Positions 34,641 through 43,078 of a stretch of 64,000 bases of DNA are shown piece after piece; positions within the stretch are counted from its first letter, which is position 1; each line of letters starts with the position of its first letter. Under the pieces are notes generated by a model. The model made no database searches. It worked only from the letters and a program-made list of their open reading frames with translations, and was not told the origin of the DNA. The stretch comes from Pseudomonadota bacterium (GTDB lineage Bacteria > Myxococcota_A > Bradymonadia > UBA4248), in contig JAFUEE010000083.1 in assembly GCA_017464085.1 (NCBI GenBank), forward strand, positions 1 through 64,000, written 5' to 3'. The translations under genes were made by a program, and so were the position numbers.

Positions 34641-36236
34641 ATGGGCATCTACATCAATCCAGGCAACGAATCATTCCGCGTCATTCGGCAGGGAAAATAC
34701 GTAGACAAATCCGGGCTCATCGGCGTGGTCAATCGCACCATCGGCCTGCCAAACAAGCTCAGCTGCATCAGCCGGCCAAGGCGTTTCGGCAAGTCATACG
34801 CAGCACAGATGCTCTGCGCCTATTACTGTCTGGGATGCGATTCAACATCTCTGTTTGACGATCTGGAAATCGCAAAGGATGAGACCTATCGGAAACATCT
34901 GAATCAGTATAATATCATTTACCTTGACATCTCTGGCGTCATTGGCAAGGCCGGACTAAACAAGATGCTCTTGTTTATTACTCAAAAAGTATCCGAGGAA
35001 ATCTATAAAATTTATCCCAATGTTGAGCACACCGATGCATTGTCTGATTTGCTCTATAATGCCGTCGAAGCCACTGGCCGACAATTCATCGCCATCATCG
35101 ACGAATGGGATGCTCCGATTCGCGACAATGACTGCACTGCAGAAATACGTAAAATTTATCTTCAGTTTCTTCGCAGCCTATTCAAGGACAGTTCTATCAC
35201 CAATAAGGTTTTCGCTGCCGCATATATGACCGGCATCCTTCCCATTAAAAAAGACGGCAGCCAGTCGGCCATATCAGAATTCTGGGAATATACCATCTTA
35301 CAGCCAGGAGAATATGCGCCATACATAGGATTTACCGAAAAAGAGATTGATGCCCTTTGCGAAGAATTCCATGTCGATATTAATAAAATGAAATACTGGT
35401 ATGATGGGTATAAAATCCGTGGTGTCGGATCTGTGTATAATCCCAATTCTGTCATGAAGGCAATACAGACCAATATATTTCAATCCTATTGGCCAGCCAC
35501 CTCCGATCCGACAAGCCTTCTGGAATACCTGAACCTGGACAAAGAAGGCCTGGGCAAAGCGCTTGTCGAACTTATGGCCGGCAAAGAAGTGCCCCTTAAT
35601 CCGAGGCGTTTCCGCAATGACCCGTCGTCTCTGAAATCTGAGGACGACGTCCTGACCCTCCTCACGCACTACGGCTATTTATCGTATGACGAGGAGCGCG
35701 AAACTGTGCGCATCCCCAACGAGGAAATCCGCATCGAATATGCTGATACTATCCACGAAGTCACGCATGCAGAAACCATTCAACGCGTCAAGCGAAGCGT
35801 GCAGCTCATGAAAGACACGGCAGACATGCGCGCAAATGCCGTCGCCATGGAACTACAAAAAATACACACCGAGGAATATGGACCGCGCCATTATAATAAT
35901 GAACAATCCCTGCGCGGCACAATCAAACTCGCTTATTTCGCATATAAAGATGAATATTTTCAGCAGGAAGAACTCGCGGGCGACACAGGCTATGCCGATA
36001 TTGTATATTTACCAAAACGCAATTCAGACTATCCCGCGCTTGTGATTGAATTAAAAGCCCTCGACAAATCACATCCCCAAAACGATGCCGAAGGCGCGAT
36101 CGCGCAAATCAAAAAACGACGATATCCGGATATTCTTAAAAATTATACAGAAGAAATTTTATTAGTCGGCATCAGCTATGACAGAGATGATCCGGATAAA
36201 ACACATTCCTGTATGATTGAAAGCTGGATGGGATAG
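34641..36236 (+). CDS. AAA-ATPase-like protein with C-terminal PD-(D/E)XK domain (DUF1703)
   Basis: A 531-residue protein. The start MGIYINPGN at 34641 has GGAGGGCGAT before it. Residues ~1-310 form the AAA-ATPase-like domain: the P-loop region SRPRRFGKSYAA (~46-57), the Walker B-like FIAIIDEWDAPI, and YWYDGYKI. Residues ~430-531 form a PD-(D/E)XK nuclease-like domain with GYADIVYLPK, LVIELKALDK and a QIKKRRYPDIL helix. The family occurs in many copies in some anaerobes and its role is unresolved; defence and mobile-element functions have been suggested. A C-terminal fragment of a relative opens the window and an N-terminal stub lies at 47349. Its base composition is AT-richer than the neighbours, consistent with transfer. 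Confidence 0.9.
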   Translation: MGIYINPGNESFRVIRQGKYVDKSGLIGVVNRTIGLPNKLSCISRPRRFGKSYAAQMLCAYYCLGCDSTSLFDDLEIAKDETYRKHLNQYNIIYLDISGVIGKAGLNKMLLFITQKVSEEIYKIYPNVEHTDALSDLLYNAVEATGRQFIAIIDEWDAPIRDNDCTAEIRKIYLQFLRSLFKDSSITNKVFAAAYMTGILPIKKDGSQSAISEFWEYTILQPGEYAPYIGFTEKEIDALCEEFHVDINKMKYWYDGYKIRGVGSVYNPNSVMKAIQTNIFQSYWPATSDPTSLLEYLNLDKEGLGKALVELMAGKEVPLNPRRFRNDPSSLKSEDDVLTLLTHYGYLSYDEERETVRIPNEEIRIEYADTIHEVTHAETIQRVKRSVQLMKDTADMRANAVAMELQKIHTEEYGPRHYNNEQSLRGTIKLAYFAYKDEYFQQEELAGDTGYADIVYLPKRNSDYPALVIELKALDKSHPQNDAEGAIAQIKKRRYPDILKNYTEEILLVGISYDRDDPDKTHSCMIESWMG

Positions 36237-36248
36237 AACTTGCCGGCG

Positions 36249-36336
36249 GCGTATCGCGCAAGCGATAGCGGGCAGCGCGGCGGCGTATCGCGCAAGCGAT
36301 AGCCGCCGCTCGCAGGCCGTATGCGCAGCATAGGCC
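36249..36336. repeat. Three bulged TA-TA hairpins between convergent genes
   Basis: Copies are 36249-36269 (inner TATCGC/GCGATA, weak outer stem), 36279-36307 (outer GGCGGC/GCCGCC, inner TATCGC/GCGATA, bulged G at 36285) and 36315-36336 (outer GGCC/GGCC, inner TATGC/GCATA, bulged G at 36319). They separate the convergent AAA-ATPase-like and NAD kinase genes. Confidence 0.8.
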
Positions 36337-36352
36337 GCGCCCAGAACAGACG

Positions 36353-37141
36353 CTATTTTCCAAACAGGCTGAGCGAAGCCGCATGACTGCGAAATGTCAG
36401 CGTCTGGCCATAAGACAGATCGCGCACAAAGAGGCCGCCGTCCCCGAAAAGACACATATCCTCCCCCAAAACCTTGACCTGAAGCGCGTCAAGCGCGGGA
36501 TCGAACGCAGCCGTCCGGATCAGGCCGCCTTCCGAGGGCGCATAGCGCGCGCATTCGCGGACACAAAAGGCAAAGCCGTCTGGCAGGTCTGGCACGGCGC
36601 CGCCTGCGGAATGGAGGCCGCCATGCGCGCCCTGTTCGGTCGCGACCCAGAGACCGGATGAACACTGGCGCTGGCAAACGCCGCCAAAGCTGATCTCATA
36701 GCGGCTCGCTCGCGCAGGGCATCTGTGCGCCAGAAGCACGTCATTGAGCAACGGCACATCGAGCGAAACGCCGTCCACAAGGCAATCCAGGCGCGTCATC
36801 TTTCGGGGCGCGAGCGCACCAGACAGGAGCGGATCCAAGCGAGAAGCGAGTTCGGAATAGTCAAATGCGCAGAGAAACCCGACACTGCGCTCGGGAATGA
36901 GGCGAATGCCGCAGAGCGGCGTATCGCGCAGGAAAAGCGCGGTCTCCAGAAGCGTGCCGTCGCCGCCGGCACAGAGGACGAGATCGGCCCGGCAGATATC
37001 GGCAGAAAGCGCGCTGCGCGCGATCAGCGCGAGCTCACAGCGCGTTTCGAGAAGCGCGCACATCTGAGCCAAGCGAGCGGCAGAACTCCTGTCGCATTCA
37101 GGCGATTCGTTCGCATCCGCATAGACAAGGGCTACTTTCAT
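36353..37141 (-). CDS. nadK: NAD kinase
   Basis: A 262-residue member of the ATP-NAD kinase family, which phosphorylates NAD to NADP in the cytoplasm. The nucleotide-binding GGDGT motif is at residues 59-63. The second family region reads LNDVLLAH (ND where NE is usual), and the third, SSGLWVATEQGAHGGLHSAGG, matches the glycine-rich NAD site. Length is near the lower end for the family. Its ATG overlaps the stop of the upstream radical SAM gene by four bases (ATGA), so the two are translationally coupled. The Glu-to-Asp change is conservative and activity is expected. Confidence 0.85.
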   Translation of the reverse strand: MKVALVYADANESPECDRSSAARLAQMCALLETRCELALIARSALSADICRADLVLCAGGDGTLLETALFLRDTPLCGIRLIPERSVGFLCAFDYSELASRLDPLLSGALAPRKMTRLDCLVDGVSLDVPLLNDVLLAHRCPARASRYEISFGGVCQRQCSSGLWVATEQGAHGGLHSAGGAVPDLPDGFAFCVRECARYAPSEGGLIRTAAFDPALDALQVKVLGEDMCLFGDGGLFVRDLSYGQTLTFRSHAASLSLFGK

Positions 37142-38721
37142 GGCTGCGCTCCGTTCAAAGCCAGATGCTTCTGCTGGCGAATATGGCCGGAATCCGCGCC
37201 ACGCTTGATGCTGGAAATCTTGAAGTCAGCAGGCAGCCAGGGCCTGAGCACTGGCGGAATGTCCTCCTTGCGGCTGCGCAGGTAATCGGCAATGATGAGT
37301 TTGGCTGCATTTTCGGGCGAAAATCCGGCGACTTCGGTCATATATCTGAAGAGCAGAGTAACCCAGCGCGTCTGAGAAATGCCCTGAGTCGCCGTCGTCT
37401 GACCATAGATCCACTGCGTGAGGCTGTGGAAATTCTCAAAATATGCGTCGCGGCAGATCGCATCGACCGTTCCGGGGAAATTCGCATTGTTGACAAGCGT
37501 GTCATAAAAGTGCGCGAAACGCTTGAATTCCGTCAGATCTTTGAAAGACATGTCAGGGGTCTGCAGGATTTCGTAGGGCGGCATTTCAGAAAAGACGAGC
37601 CCCCATGCTTCGGCCTGCATGTCGAGCGGCGAAGACTTGAGGCGCTTGAGAATGCCGAGCTGGATTTCCTGAACGCCGCTTCCGCGCAAGCGCTCAAAGC
37701 CTGCGGCGAACTCCGCGAACGACTCCCCGGGCAGGCCCGCGATCAGGTCGGCATGGATATGCACGCCCGTGCGCATGCGCAGTTTCGCGAGATTCTGGAG
37801 CAGACGTTCGGCATCGAGCTGGCGGTGAATCGCATCCGCGACATGCTGCGTGAGCGTCTGCACGCCGAATTCGATCTGGATCGCGCCAGCCGGGTATTTT
37901 GCCATCGCCTCAATGAGCGCATCGGGGATCTCGTGCGGCACCATCTCGAAGTGAAGCGACACGGTGTCCTTATAGGGCAGGAAGAATTCGAGCATGCCGA
38001 GCGCCCTGGACAGAGAGGCATTGAGCGTCCTGTCGAGGAACTTGAACGCGCGCGCGCCGCGCGCAAGGAGCTTTTCAAAAGCCGCATACAGCCTGTCGAG
38101 CGGAAAATAACGCAGCGGCTTGTCCTGAGAGCTCAGACAGAATGCGCAGCGGTACGGACACCCACGGCTAGTCTCGACATAGAGGATCCGGTGAGCCAAG
38201 TCATCATCCGTATATTCGCCATAAGGCAGCGCAAGTTTCGTCACGTCCGCGCGCGGCGCGAAGATGACCTTTTCGCCGACGAGATGCGCCACTTCCGGGC
38301 ACAACGCCTCCCACGATCCAGTCGACAGCAGATATTTTGCGCAAAGCGCCGACATGACACATTCGCCTTCGCCGACAATGATGTGATCCGCGAGCGCGAA
38401 CAGGGAATCGTGCATCCGCGCCTGCGGGCTGGCGACCTCCGGGCCGCCGATGATGAGCCTGACCTGCGGCGCAGTGCGCTTGATAATCTCCGCAAGCTGG
38501 CGCATAAACCCGATATTCCACAGATAGACACTCAGGCCGACAACCGACGGGCTGTGCGAAAAAATCTCGTATGCCGCTTCCGTCACGTCGTTCTGTATCG
38601 TAAACTCGAGAATCCCGGAACGGTCGTGTAAAGCAGGCAGCAGATTGGCGCGCAATGTCTTGAGCGCAAATGCTACATGGGAAAAACGCGCATTACAGGC
38701 CACAAATAAGATATCTGTCAT
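37138..38721 (-). CDS. B12-binding-type radical SAM protein (DUF4080-like C-terminus)
   Basis: A 527-residue protein. Residues ~1-135 form a cobalamin-binding-like Rossmann domain without the DxHxxG motif (ILFVACNARFSHVAFALKTL; LIIGGPEVA; HIIVGEGE). The radical SAM cluster motif CxxxCxxC is at Cys188, Cys192 and Cys195 (SRGCPYRCAFC). The radical SAM barrel extends to about residue 370 (IEFGVQTLTQHV, HADLIAGLPGES). The C-terminal ~150 residues resemble DUF4080. Such proteins are presumed to modify an unknown substrate by radical chemistry. It overlaps nadK by four bases. A start at 38721 is assumed; no strong Shine-Dalgarno sequence is evident. Confidence 0.85.
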   Translation of the reverse strand: MTDILFVACNARFSHVAFALKTLRANLLPALHDRSGILEFTIQNDVTEAAYEIFSHSPSVVGLSVYLWNIGFMRQLAEIIKRTAPQVRLIIGGPEVASPQARMHDSLFALADHIIVGEGECVMSALCAKYLLSTGSWEALCPEVAHLVGEKVIFAPRADVTKLALPYGEYTDDDLAHRILYVETSRGCPYRCAFCLSSQDKPLRYFPLDRLYAAFEKLLARGARAFKFLDRTLNASLSRALGMLEFFLPYKDTVSLHFEMVPHEIPDALIEAMAKYPAGAIQIEFGVQTLTQHVADAIHRQLDAERLLQNLAKLRMRTGVHIHADLIAGLPGESFAEFAAGFERLRGSGVQEIQLGILKRLKSSPLDMQAEAWGLVFSEMPPYEILQTPDMSFKDLTEFKRFAHFYDTLVNNANFPGTVDAICRDAYFENFHSLTQWIYGQTTATQGISQTRWVTLLFRYMTEVAGFSPENAAKLIIADYLRSRKEDIPPVLRPWLPADFKISSIKRGADSGHIRQQKHLALNGAQP

Positions 38722-38966
38722 TCAAATTCCTCTGAGGTTGGCAATACGGCCCGCGACAGAGCAAGCCGGCTGTACAAACTGAATCCAGTTTATGCGGATT
38801 TCGCAAGTGTCGCAAGATGCTCAGGATACATACGCGCATCCGGGCATGGCCAGGCCACGCGCTGCGTTGTGGAAAAAGCGCGGAAATTGTGGTATCAGAG
38901 ATATCCCCTGAGCTGTATTCTCGGTTCAGTCGCATTTCCGCATCAAAATTGGGAGTATTCCTGGCA

Positions 38967-39617
38967 ATGATAAAACATGGTTTGTCCTTTGGGTTGATAG
39001 TTTTCTGCGCCCTGCCGCTGATGCTGAGCGCGTGCAGCAGTTCAAAAAAAGAGACCGAAACGGCCGCAGACGGCCACGTCGTCTATATGGATGTTGAATC
39101 TTGCAGCAGGTTCGACAACTCAGAAATGCGCGTCCAAGTCTATGACATGGACCGCGACGGTCACGTCGATCTCTGGAAATTCTACGCCAACAAGCAGGCT
39201 TCGGACGAAGACCAGGGCGAATATGTGATCGCGCGCAAAGAGCTGGACATGAATTCCGACAAAAAAGTGGACCGAATCATGTTTTACAACCAAAAAGAGA
39301 ACCTGATCCGCGAGGAAGTAGACTCGAACTTCGACGGCAATATCGACTGGACACACATCTACGACAACGGAATCCTGATCCGCACGGAATTTTTCTCGGC
39401 CGATTGCAACCGCCAGGCGCTCGACAGCGACACGCATTCGCTCAAGCCTAACGTCATGCGCGTGTTCCGCAAAGGCATTCTGACACGCGAAGATATCGAC
39501 ACGAAATGCGACGGCGTCATCGACCGCGTCACGATTTTCGATGCCAACGGGGAAATCGCGCAAGTCGGCCTGGATCACGATAATGACGGCATCATTGATG
39601 AGTGGATCCGTTATTGA
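38967..39617 (+). CDS. EF-hand-like calcium-repeat lipoprotein
   Basis: A 216-residue predicted lipoprotein. The start at 38967 begins a signal peptide with lipobox SAC at Cys23; GGGAG lies 14 bases upstream, a little far. The mature protein contains five loops of the D.[DN].DG..D type spaced ~25-45 residues apart: [44 protein letters not shown] and [11 protein letters not shown]. These resemble dockerin or EF-hand calcium loops. It diverges from the radical SAM gene across a 245-bp gap. Structural calcium binding at the cell surface is inferred; no enzymatic motif is seen. Confidence 0.75.
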   Translation: MIKHGLSFGLIVFCALPLMLSACSSSKKETETAADGHVVYMDVESCSRFDNSEMRVQVYDMDRDGHVDLWKFYANKQASDEDQGEYVIARKELDMNSDKKVDRIMFYNQKENLIREEVDSNFDGNIDWTHIYDNGILIRTEFFSADCNRQALDSDTHSLKPNVMRVFRKGILTREDIDTKCDGVIDRVTIFDANGEIAQVGLDHDNDGIIDEWIRY

Positions 39618-39630
39618 TTCTTTTTTTGGT

Positions 39631-39690
39631 TGGGGGAAGACTCCCCCTGCGCGGCTATTTCGCTGCGCGAAATACGCCGCTACCCCCTCG
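39631..39690. repeat. Composite hairpin element, copy 2 (inverted orientation)
   Basis: GGGGGA-AGAC-TCCCCC (39632-39647) is followed by the bulged hairpin 39651-39680 (outer GCGGC/GCCGC, inner TATTTCGC/GCGAAATA, bulged C at 39675) and TACCCCCTC. It is the reverse complement of the elements at 26708 and 42998. It follows the EF-hand-like lipoprotein gene and probably helps end its transcript. Confidence 0.85.
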
Positions 39691-39747
39691 ACGAATCGCA
39701 ATGCATCTCGCCCCCTCATGGGGCGTGCAATCTATATGAGGCCAGAT

Positions 39748-42700
39748 ATGAAACTCAGATCGATATTTGCCATTCTCGCTTGCTTTGCACTCGCTGGATG
39801 CGGCGAGGAAACTCCGATTACCAGCCACAATCAAGATCAAACAACGACCTGCGGCAACGGTCATCAGAATCCAGGGGAGCAATGCGATGACAATAATCGC
39901 GAATCTGGCGACGGCTGTTCCGCTGAGTGCATGATTGAAAGCGGCTATGAATGCCCCAATTTTGGCGAACCCTGCACAAAAAAGCCAACGGATCCGAATG
40001 ATCCGTCAGACCCCAATGAGCCGCAACAAATATGCGGAAACGGCAAGCTCGACGCCGGCGAAGCATGCGATGACAACAATACGATTTCCGGAGACGGATG
40101 CGCATCAGACTGCAGCCATCTCGAACCCGGATACAGCTGCCCGACCGTAGGTGACCCCTGCATCTCTGAAACATGCGGCAACGGCACAGTCGATCCCGGC
40201 GAAGACTGCGACCCGGGCAACGCCCCAGTAGATTATATGTTCTTGCAAGGGGGCTGCACAAAATACTGCAAACATGCGGGCTATTGCGGTGATGGCATTG
40301 CAGACCGCGAAGAAGGCGAAGCATGCGACTCCGGCGGCATCGACACGCGCGAGGCGTACAACGGCTGCACGGATACCTGCGAACACGGCCAGTTTTACTG
40401 CGGCGATGCGAAAATCACTCACCAGGAGAACTGCGACGACGGCAATGATATGGCTGGCGACGGCTGTTCTTCCGAATGCAAGATTGAATCCGGCTGGTAT
40501 TGTCCCAAACTCGGCGAACCGTGCAAGCAGATCGTTGAAAATCCAGAACTTGCGAACTGCGGCAATGGCCAGCTTGATTCCGGAGAAACTTGCGATGACA
40601 CAAACAAAGACCCCGGCGACGGATGCTCTGTGACCTGCCAGGTCGAAGCAGGCTGGCTCTGCCCCGAGGGTAAAAACTGCCGTCAGACAAAGTGCGGCGA
40701 CGGCGTCATCGAGGGCAGCGAAAACTGCGAAGACGGCAATACGACTTCAGGCGACGGATGCTCAGAAAACTGCCGCATCGAAACAGGCTGGGTCTGCCCC
40801 GAAAACCAGGCATGCTATGCCAAAATGTGCGGCGATGGCATTGTCGCCGGCGATGAGGAATGCGACGACCTCAATACGAATTCGGGCGACGGATGCAGCC
40901 GCTTCTGCAAACGCGAATCAGGCTATCACTGCGATATGCCGGGCAAACCATGCGAAAAGGATGTCTGCGGCGACGGCAAAGTCACCGGCGACGAGGTCTG
41001 CGACGAAGGCGATGCCAAAACCATCGGCTGCCCCGATTGCCTGAACATAGCTTTCGGCTGGAAATGCGATACGGCAGGCGCACCCTGCACACACGACGCC
41101 AAATGCGGCAATGGCCAGCTCGAAGGCTCAGAAACTTGCGAAGAGACATCTGCATGCTGCCAGAGCTGCGCACTACAGCCGCACTGCAAATGCGATGCTG
41201 ACGGCAAAAACTGCCAGAAAGGCGCTTGCGGCAACAAAATCGTCGAGGCCGGAGAAGAATGCGATGACGGCAACCTCCTTGCAGGCGACGGCTGCGATCC
41301 GTTCTGCAAAAGAGAATCGATTTTCACCTGCAGCAAAGATGGCTCCTGCAAGCCGATCTGCGGCGATGGAATCACTGTCTGGGAAGCCGGGGAACAATGC
41401 GATGACGGCAACCTCATTTCCGGCGACGGCTGTTCTTCAGTCTGCACGCTTGAGGACGGCTTCGAATGCACCAAGTACGCCAAGGAATTCCCCGACAAAA
41501 TCCAGCTCGCGGCGACATTCAGGGATTTCCGCGCATACAATGCTTCCGCATGCAGCGGCACGGTCGATCAAAACTCAAAAGTGGATGGCTGCATCACACA
41601 GGCAGAAGCACAGAAATATGGCGGTTACTTTGCCGCGCGACACGGTCACCCAGACTTTGAGCGCATGAACGTGACCGAACTCAACGGCAACATCGCGCAG
41701 AGCACGCTCGGCAATGACGGCCTTCCGGTGTTCGGAAGCTCCTCAGGGCAGATCACTGCTTCCTCCTACCAGATGTGGTATCGCGATTTCCCCGGCATCA
41801 ACCGCACAGTAAAAGGCTCCCTCGAACTCACCTGCCAGAACAAGACAAACGGCGTCTATGTGTATGAAAATGGCAACTACTTCCCGCTGACCAATGACCC
41901 GCGCGGCTATGGCAATCACGACGGACAGTCCAACGACTTCCATTTCACGACACATATCCAGACATACTTCAAATATGACGGAAATCCGGCAACGCTCCAT
42001 TTTTATGGCGATGACGATGTCTGGGTCTTTGTGAACGGCAAGAAAGCGATCGACCTCGGCGGCTGCCATTCACAGACAGCAGGTGAATTCACGCTCAAAG
42101 GCGACATTCACCCCACGACGCAGCAGAAATACGATCCGACATTCAATCTGTACGAAGGCGGCATCTATCCGATCAGCTTCTTCCAGGCAGAGCGACACAC
42201 GAGCGCTTCAAACTTCAAGCTCACGCTGACCGGCTTCGTGAACATGGGCGAAAGCCTCTGCCAGGCTGTCTGCGGTGACGGCATGATCCGTGGCGATGAA
42301 GAATGCGATATCGCCGGCCATATCGATGACGAAGTCTCCCGGAAAGCCGGCTGCGTCAACTGCCGCATCAAGCCCTACTGCGGCAACAATATCCGCGAAG
42401 GCTCTGAAGATTGCGATGGCGAAGCTGGATGCACCGCTGACTGCCATTATGCAAACAACACCTGCGGCAATGGCACGATCGATCCCCCCGAGACATGCGA
42501 CGACGGCGCAAAGAACGGCACCGCAGAATCAAAGTGCATGGCCAACTGCCACAGCGCCGGCTGCGGCAACGGCATCCTCGAGGAAGGCGAAGAATGCGAC
42601 GATGGCAATGATTCCAACGAAGACAACTGCACGACGCTCTGCACGCGCCCGATCTGCGGTGACGGCATTGTCCAGGCATGGCTTGGCGAAGTCTGCGACG

Positions 42701-42978
42701 ACAAGAAAAATGACGGCAGCTATGGCGGATGCGGCCTCGGATGCGCTTATTTTCCGCCACGATGCGGCGATGCCGTCGTCGATACATACAATGCAGAGGA
42801 ATGCGATGACGGCGTCAATGACGGCGCGTACAACACCTGCACCCCGGAATGCAAACTCGCAAAACGCTGCGGAGATGGCGTCATTCAGCCGGAATATGGC
42901 GAAGAATGCGACGACGGCGACAAGAATAACACTGTTGAATCCAAATGCTCCAGTTACTGCGTCTTCCCGGTCAACTGA
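39748..42978 (+). CDS. Fibro-slime domain surface lipoprotein with myxobacterial cysteine repeats
   Basis: A 1,076-residue predicted lipoprotein. The start at 39748 ([10 protein letters not shown]) begins a signal peptide with lipobox LAGC at Cys18. About fourteen cysteine repeats of the form CGNG...GE.CDDGN...GDGCS..C..E..Y.C (the TIGR02232 type named for Myxococcus) flank a central fibro-slime / PA14-like domain (~590-830). That domain shows [12 protein letters not shown], the FGDDD-like [22 protein letters not shown] and the closing [20 protein letters not shown]. Fibro-slime domains are known from social-amoeba spore-coat and bacterial surface proteins. It is probably a surface adhesion or matrix protein. 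Composite hairpin elements flank the gene in opposite orientation. Confidence 0.88.
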   Translation: MKLRSIFAILACFALAGCGEETPITSHNQDQTTTCGNGHQNPGEQCDDNNRESGDGCSAECMIESGYECPNFGEPCTKKPTDPNDPSDPNEPQQICGNGKLDAGEACDDNNTISGDGCASDCSHLEPGYSCPTVGDPCISETCGNGTVDPGEDCDPGNAPVDYMFLQGGCTKYCKHAGYCGDGIADREEGEACDSGGIDTREAYNGCTDTCEHGQFYCGDAKITHQENCDDGNDMAGDGCSSECKIESGWYCPKLGEPCKQIVENPELANCGNGQLDSGETCDDTNKDPGDGCSVTCQVEAGWLCPEGKNCRQTKCGDGVIEGSENCEDGNTTSGDGCSENCRIETGWVCPENQACYAKMCGDGIVAGDEECDDLNTNSGDGCSRFCKRESGYHCDMPGKPCEKDVCGDGKVTGDEVCDEGDAKTIGCPDCLNIAFGWKCDTAGAPCTHDAKCGNGQLEGSETCEETSACCQSCALQPHCKCDADGKNCQKGACGNKIVEAGEECDDGNLLAGDGCDPFCKRESIFTCSKDGSCKPICGDGITVWEAGEQCDDGNLISGDGCSSVCTLEDGFECTKYAKEFPDKIQLAATFRDFRAYNASACSGTVDQNSKVDGCITQAEAQKYGGYFAARHGHPDFERMNVTELNGNIAQSTLGNDGLPVFGSSSGQITASSYQMWYRDFPGINRTVKGSLELTCQNKTNGVYVYENGNYFPLTNDPRGYGNHDGQSNDFHFTTHIQTYFKYDGNPATLHFYGDDDVWVFVNGKKAIDLGGCHSQTAGEFTLKGDIHPTTQQKYDPTFNLYEGGIYPISFFQAERHTSASNFKLTLTGFVNMGESLCQAVCGDGMIRGDEECDIAGHIDDEVSRKAGCVNCRIKPYCGNNIREGSEDCDGEAGCTADCHYANNTCGNGTIDPPETCDDGAKNGTAESKCMANCHSAGCGNGILEEGEECDDGNDSNEDNCTTLCTRPICGDGIVQAWLGEVCDDKKNDGSYGGCGLGCAYFPPRCGDAVVDTYNAEECDDGVNDGAYNTCTPECKLAKRCGDGVIQPEYGEECDDGDKNNTVESKCSSYCVFPVN

Positions 42979-42997
42979 GCCCCAATTTATGATCAGA

Positions 42998-43061
42998 CGA
43001 GGGGGTAGCGGCGTATTTCGCAAGGCGAAATAGCCGCGCTGGGGGAGTCTTCCCCCTCCCC
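42998..43061. repeat. Composite hairpin element, copy 3
   Basis: The bulged hairpin at 43008-43037 (outer GCGGC/GCCGC, inner TATTTCGC/GCGAAATA, loop AAG) and GGGGGA-GTCT-TCCCCC at 43041-43056 match the element at 26708 almost base for base. It begins 20 bases after the fibro-slime gene and ends 18 bases before uvrA. Confidence 0.85.
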
Positions 43062-43078
43062 CAAAATAAAAACGCTCT

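Noticed and set aside
37165-38631. 488-residue plus-strand frame opposite the radical SAM gene
   Set aside because: The complementary strand carries an intact radical SAM protein with cluster cysteines; the plus-strand product has no motif and a mirrored composition.
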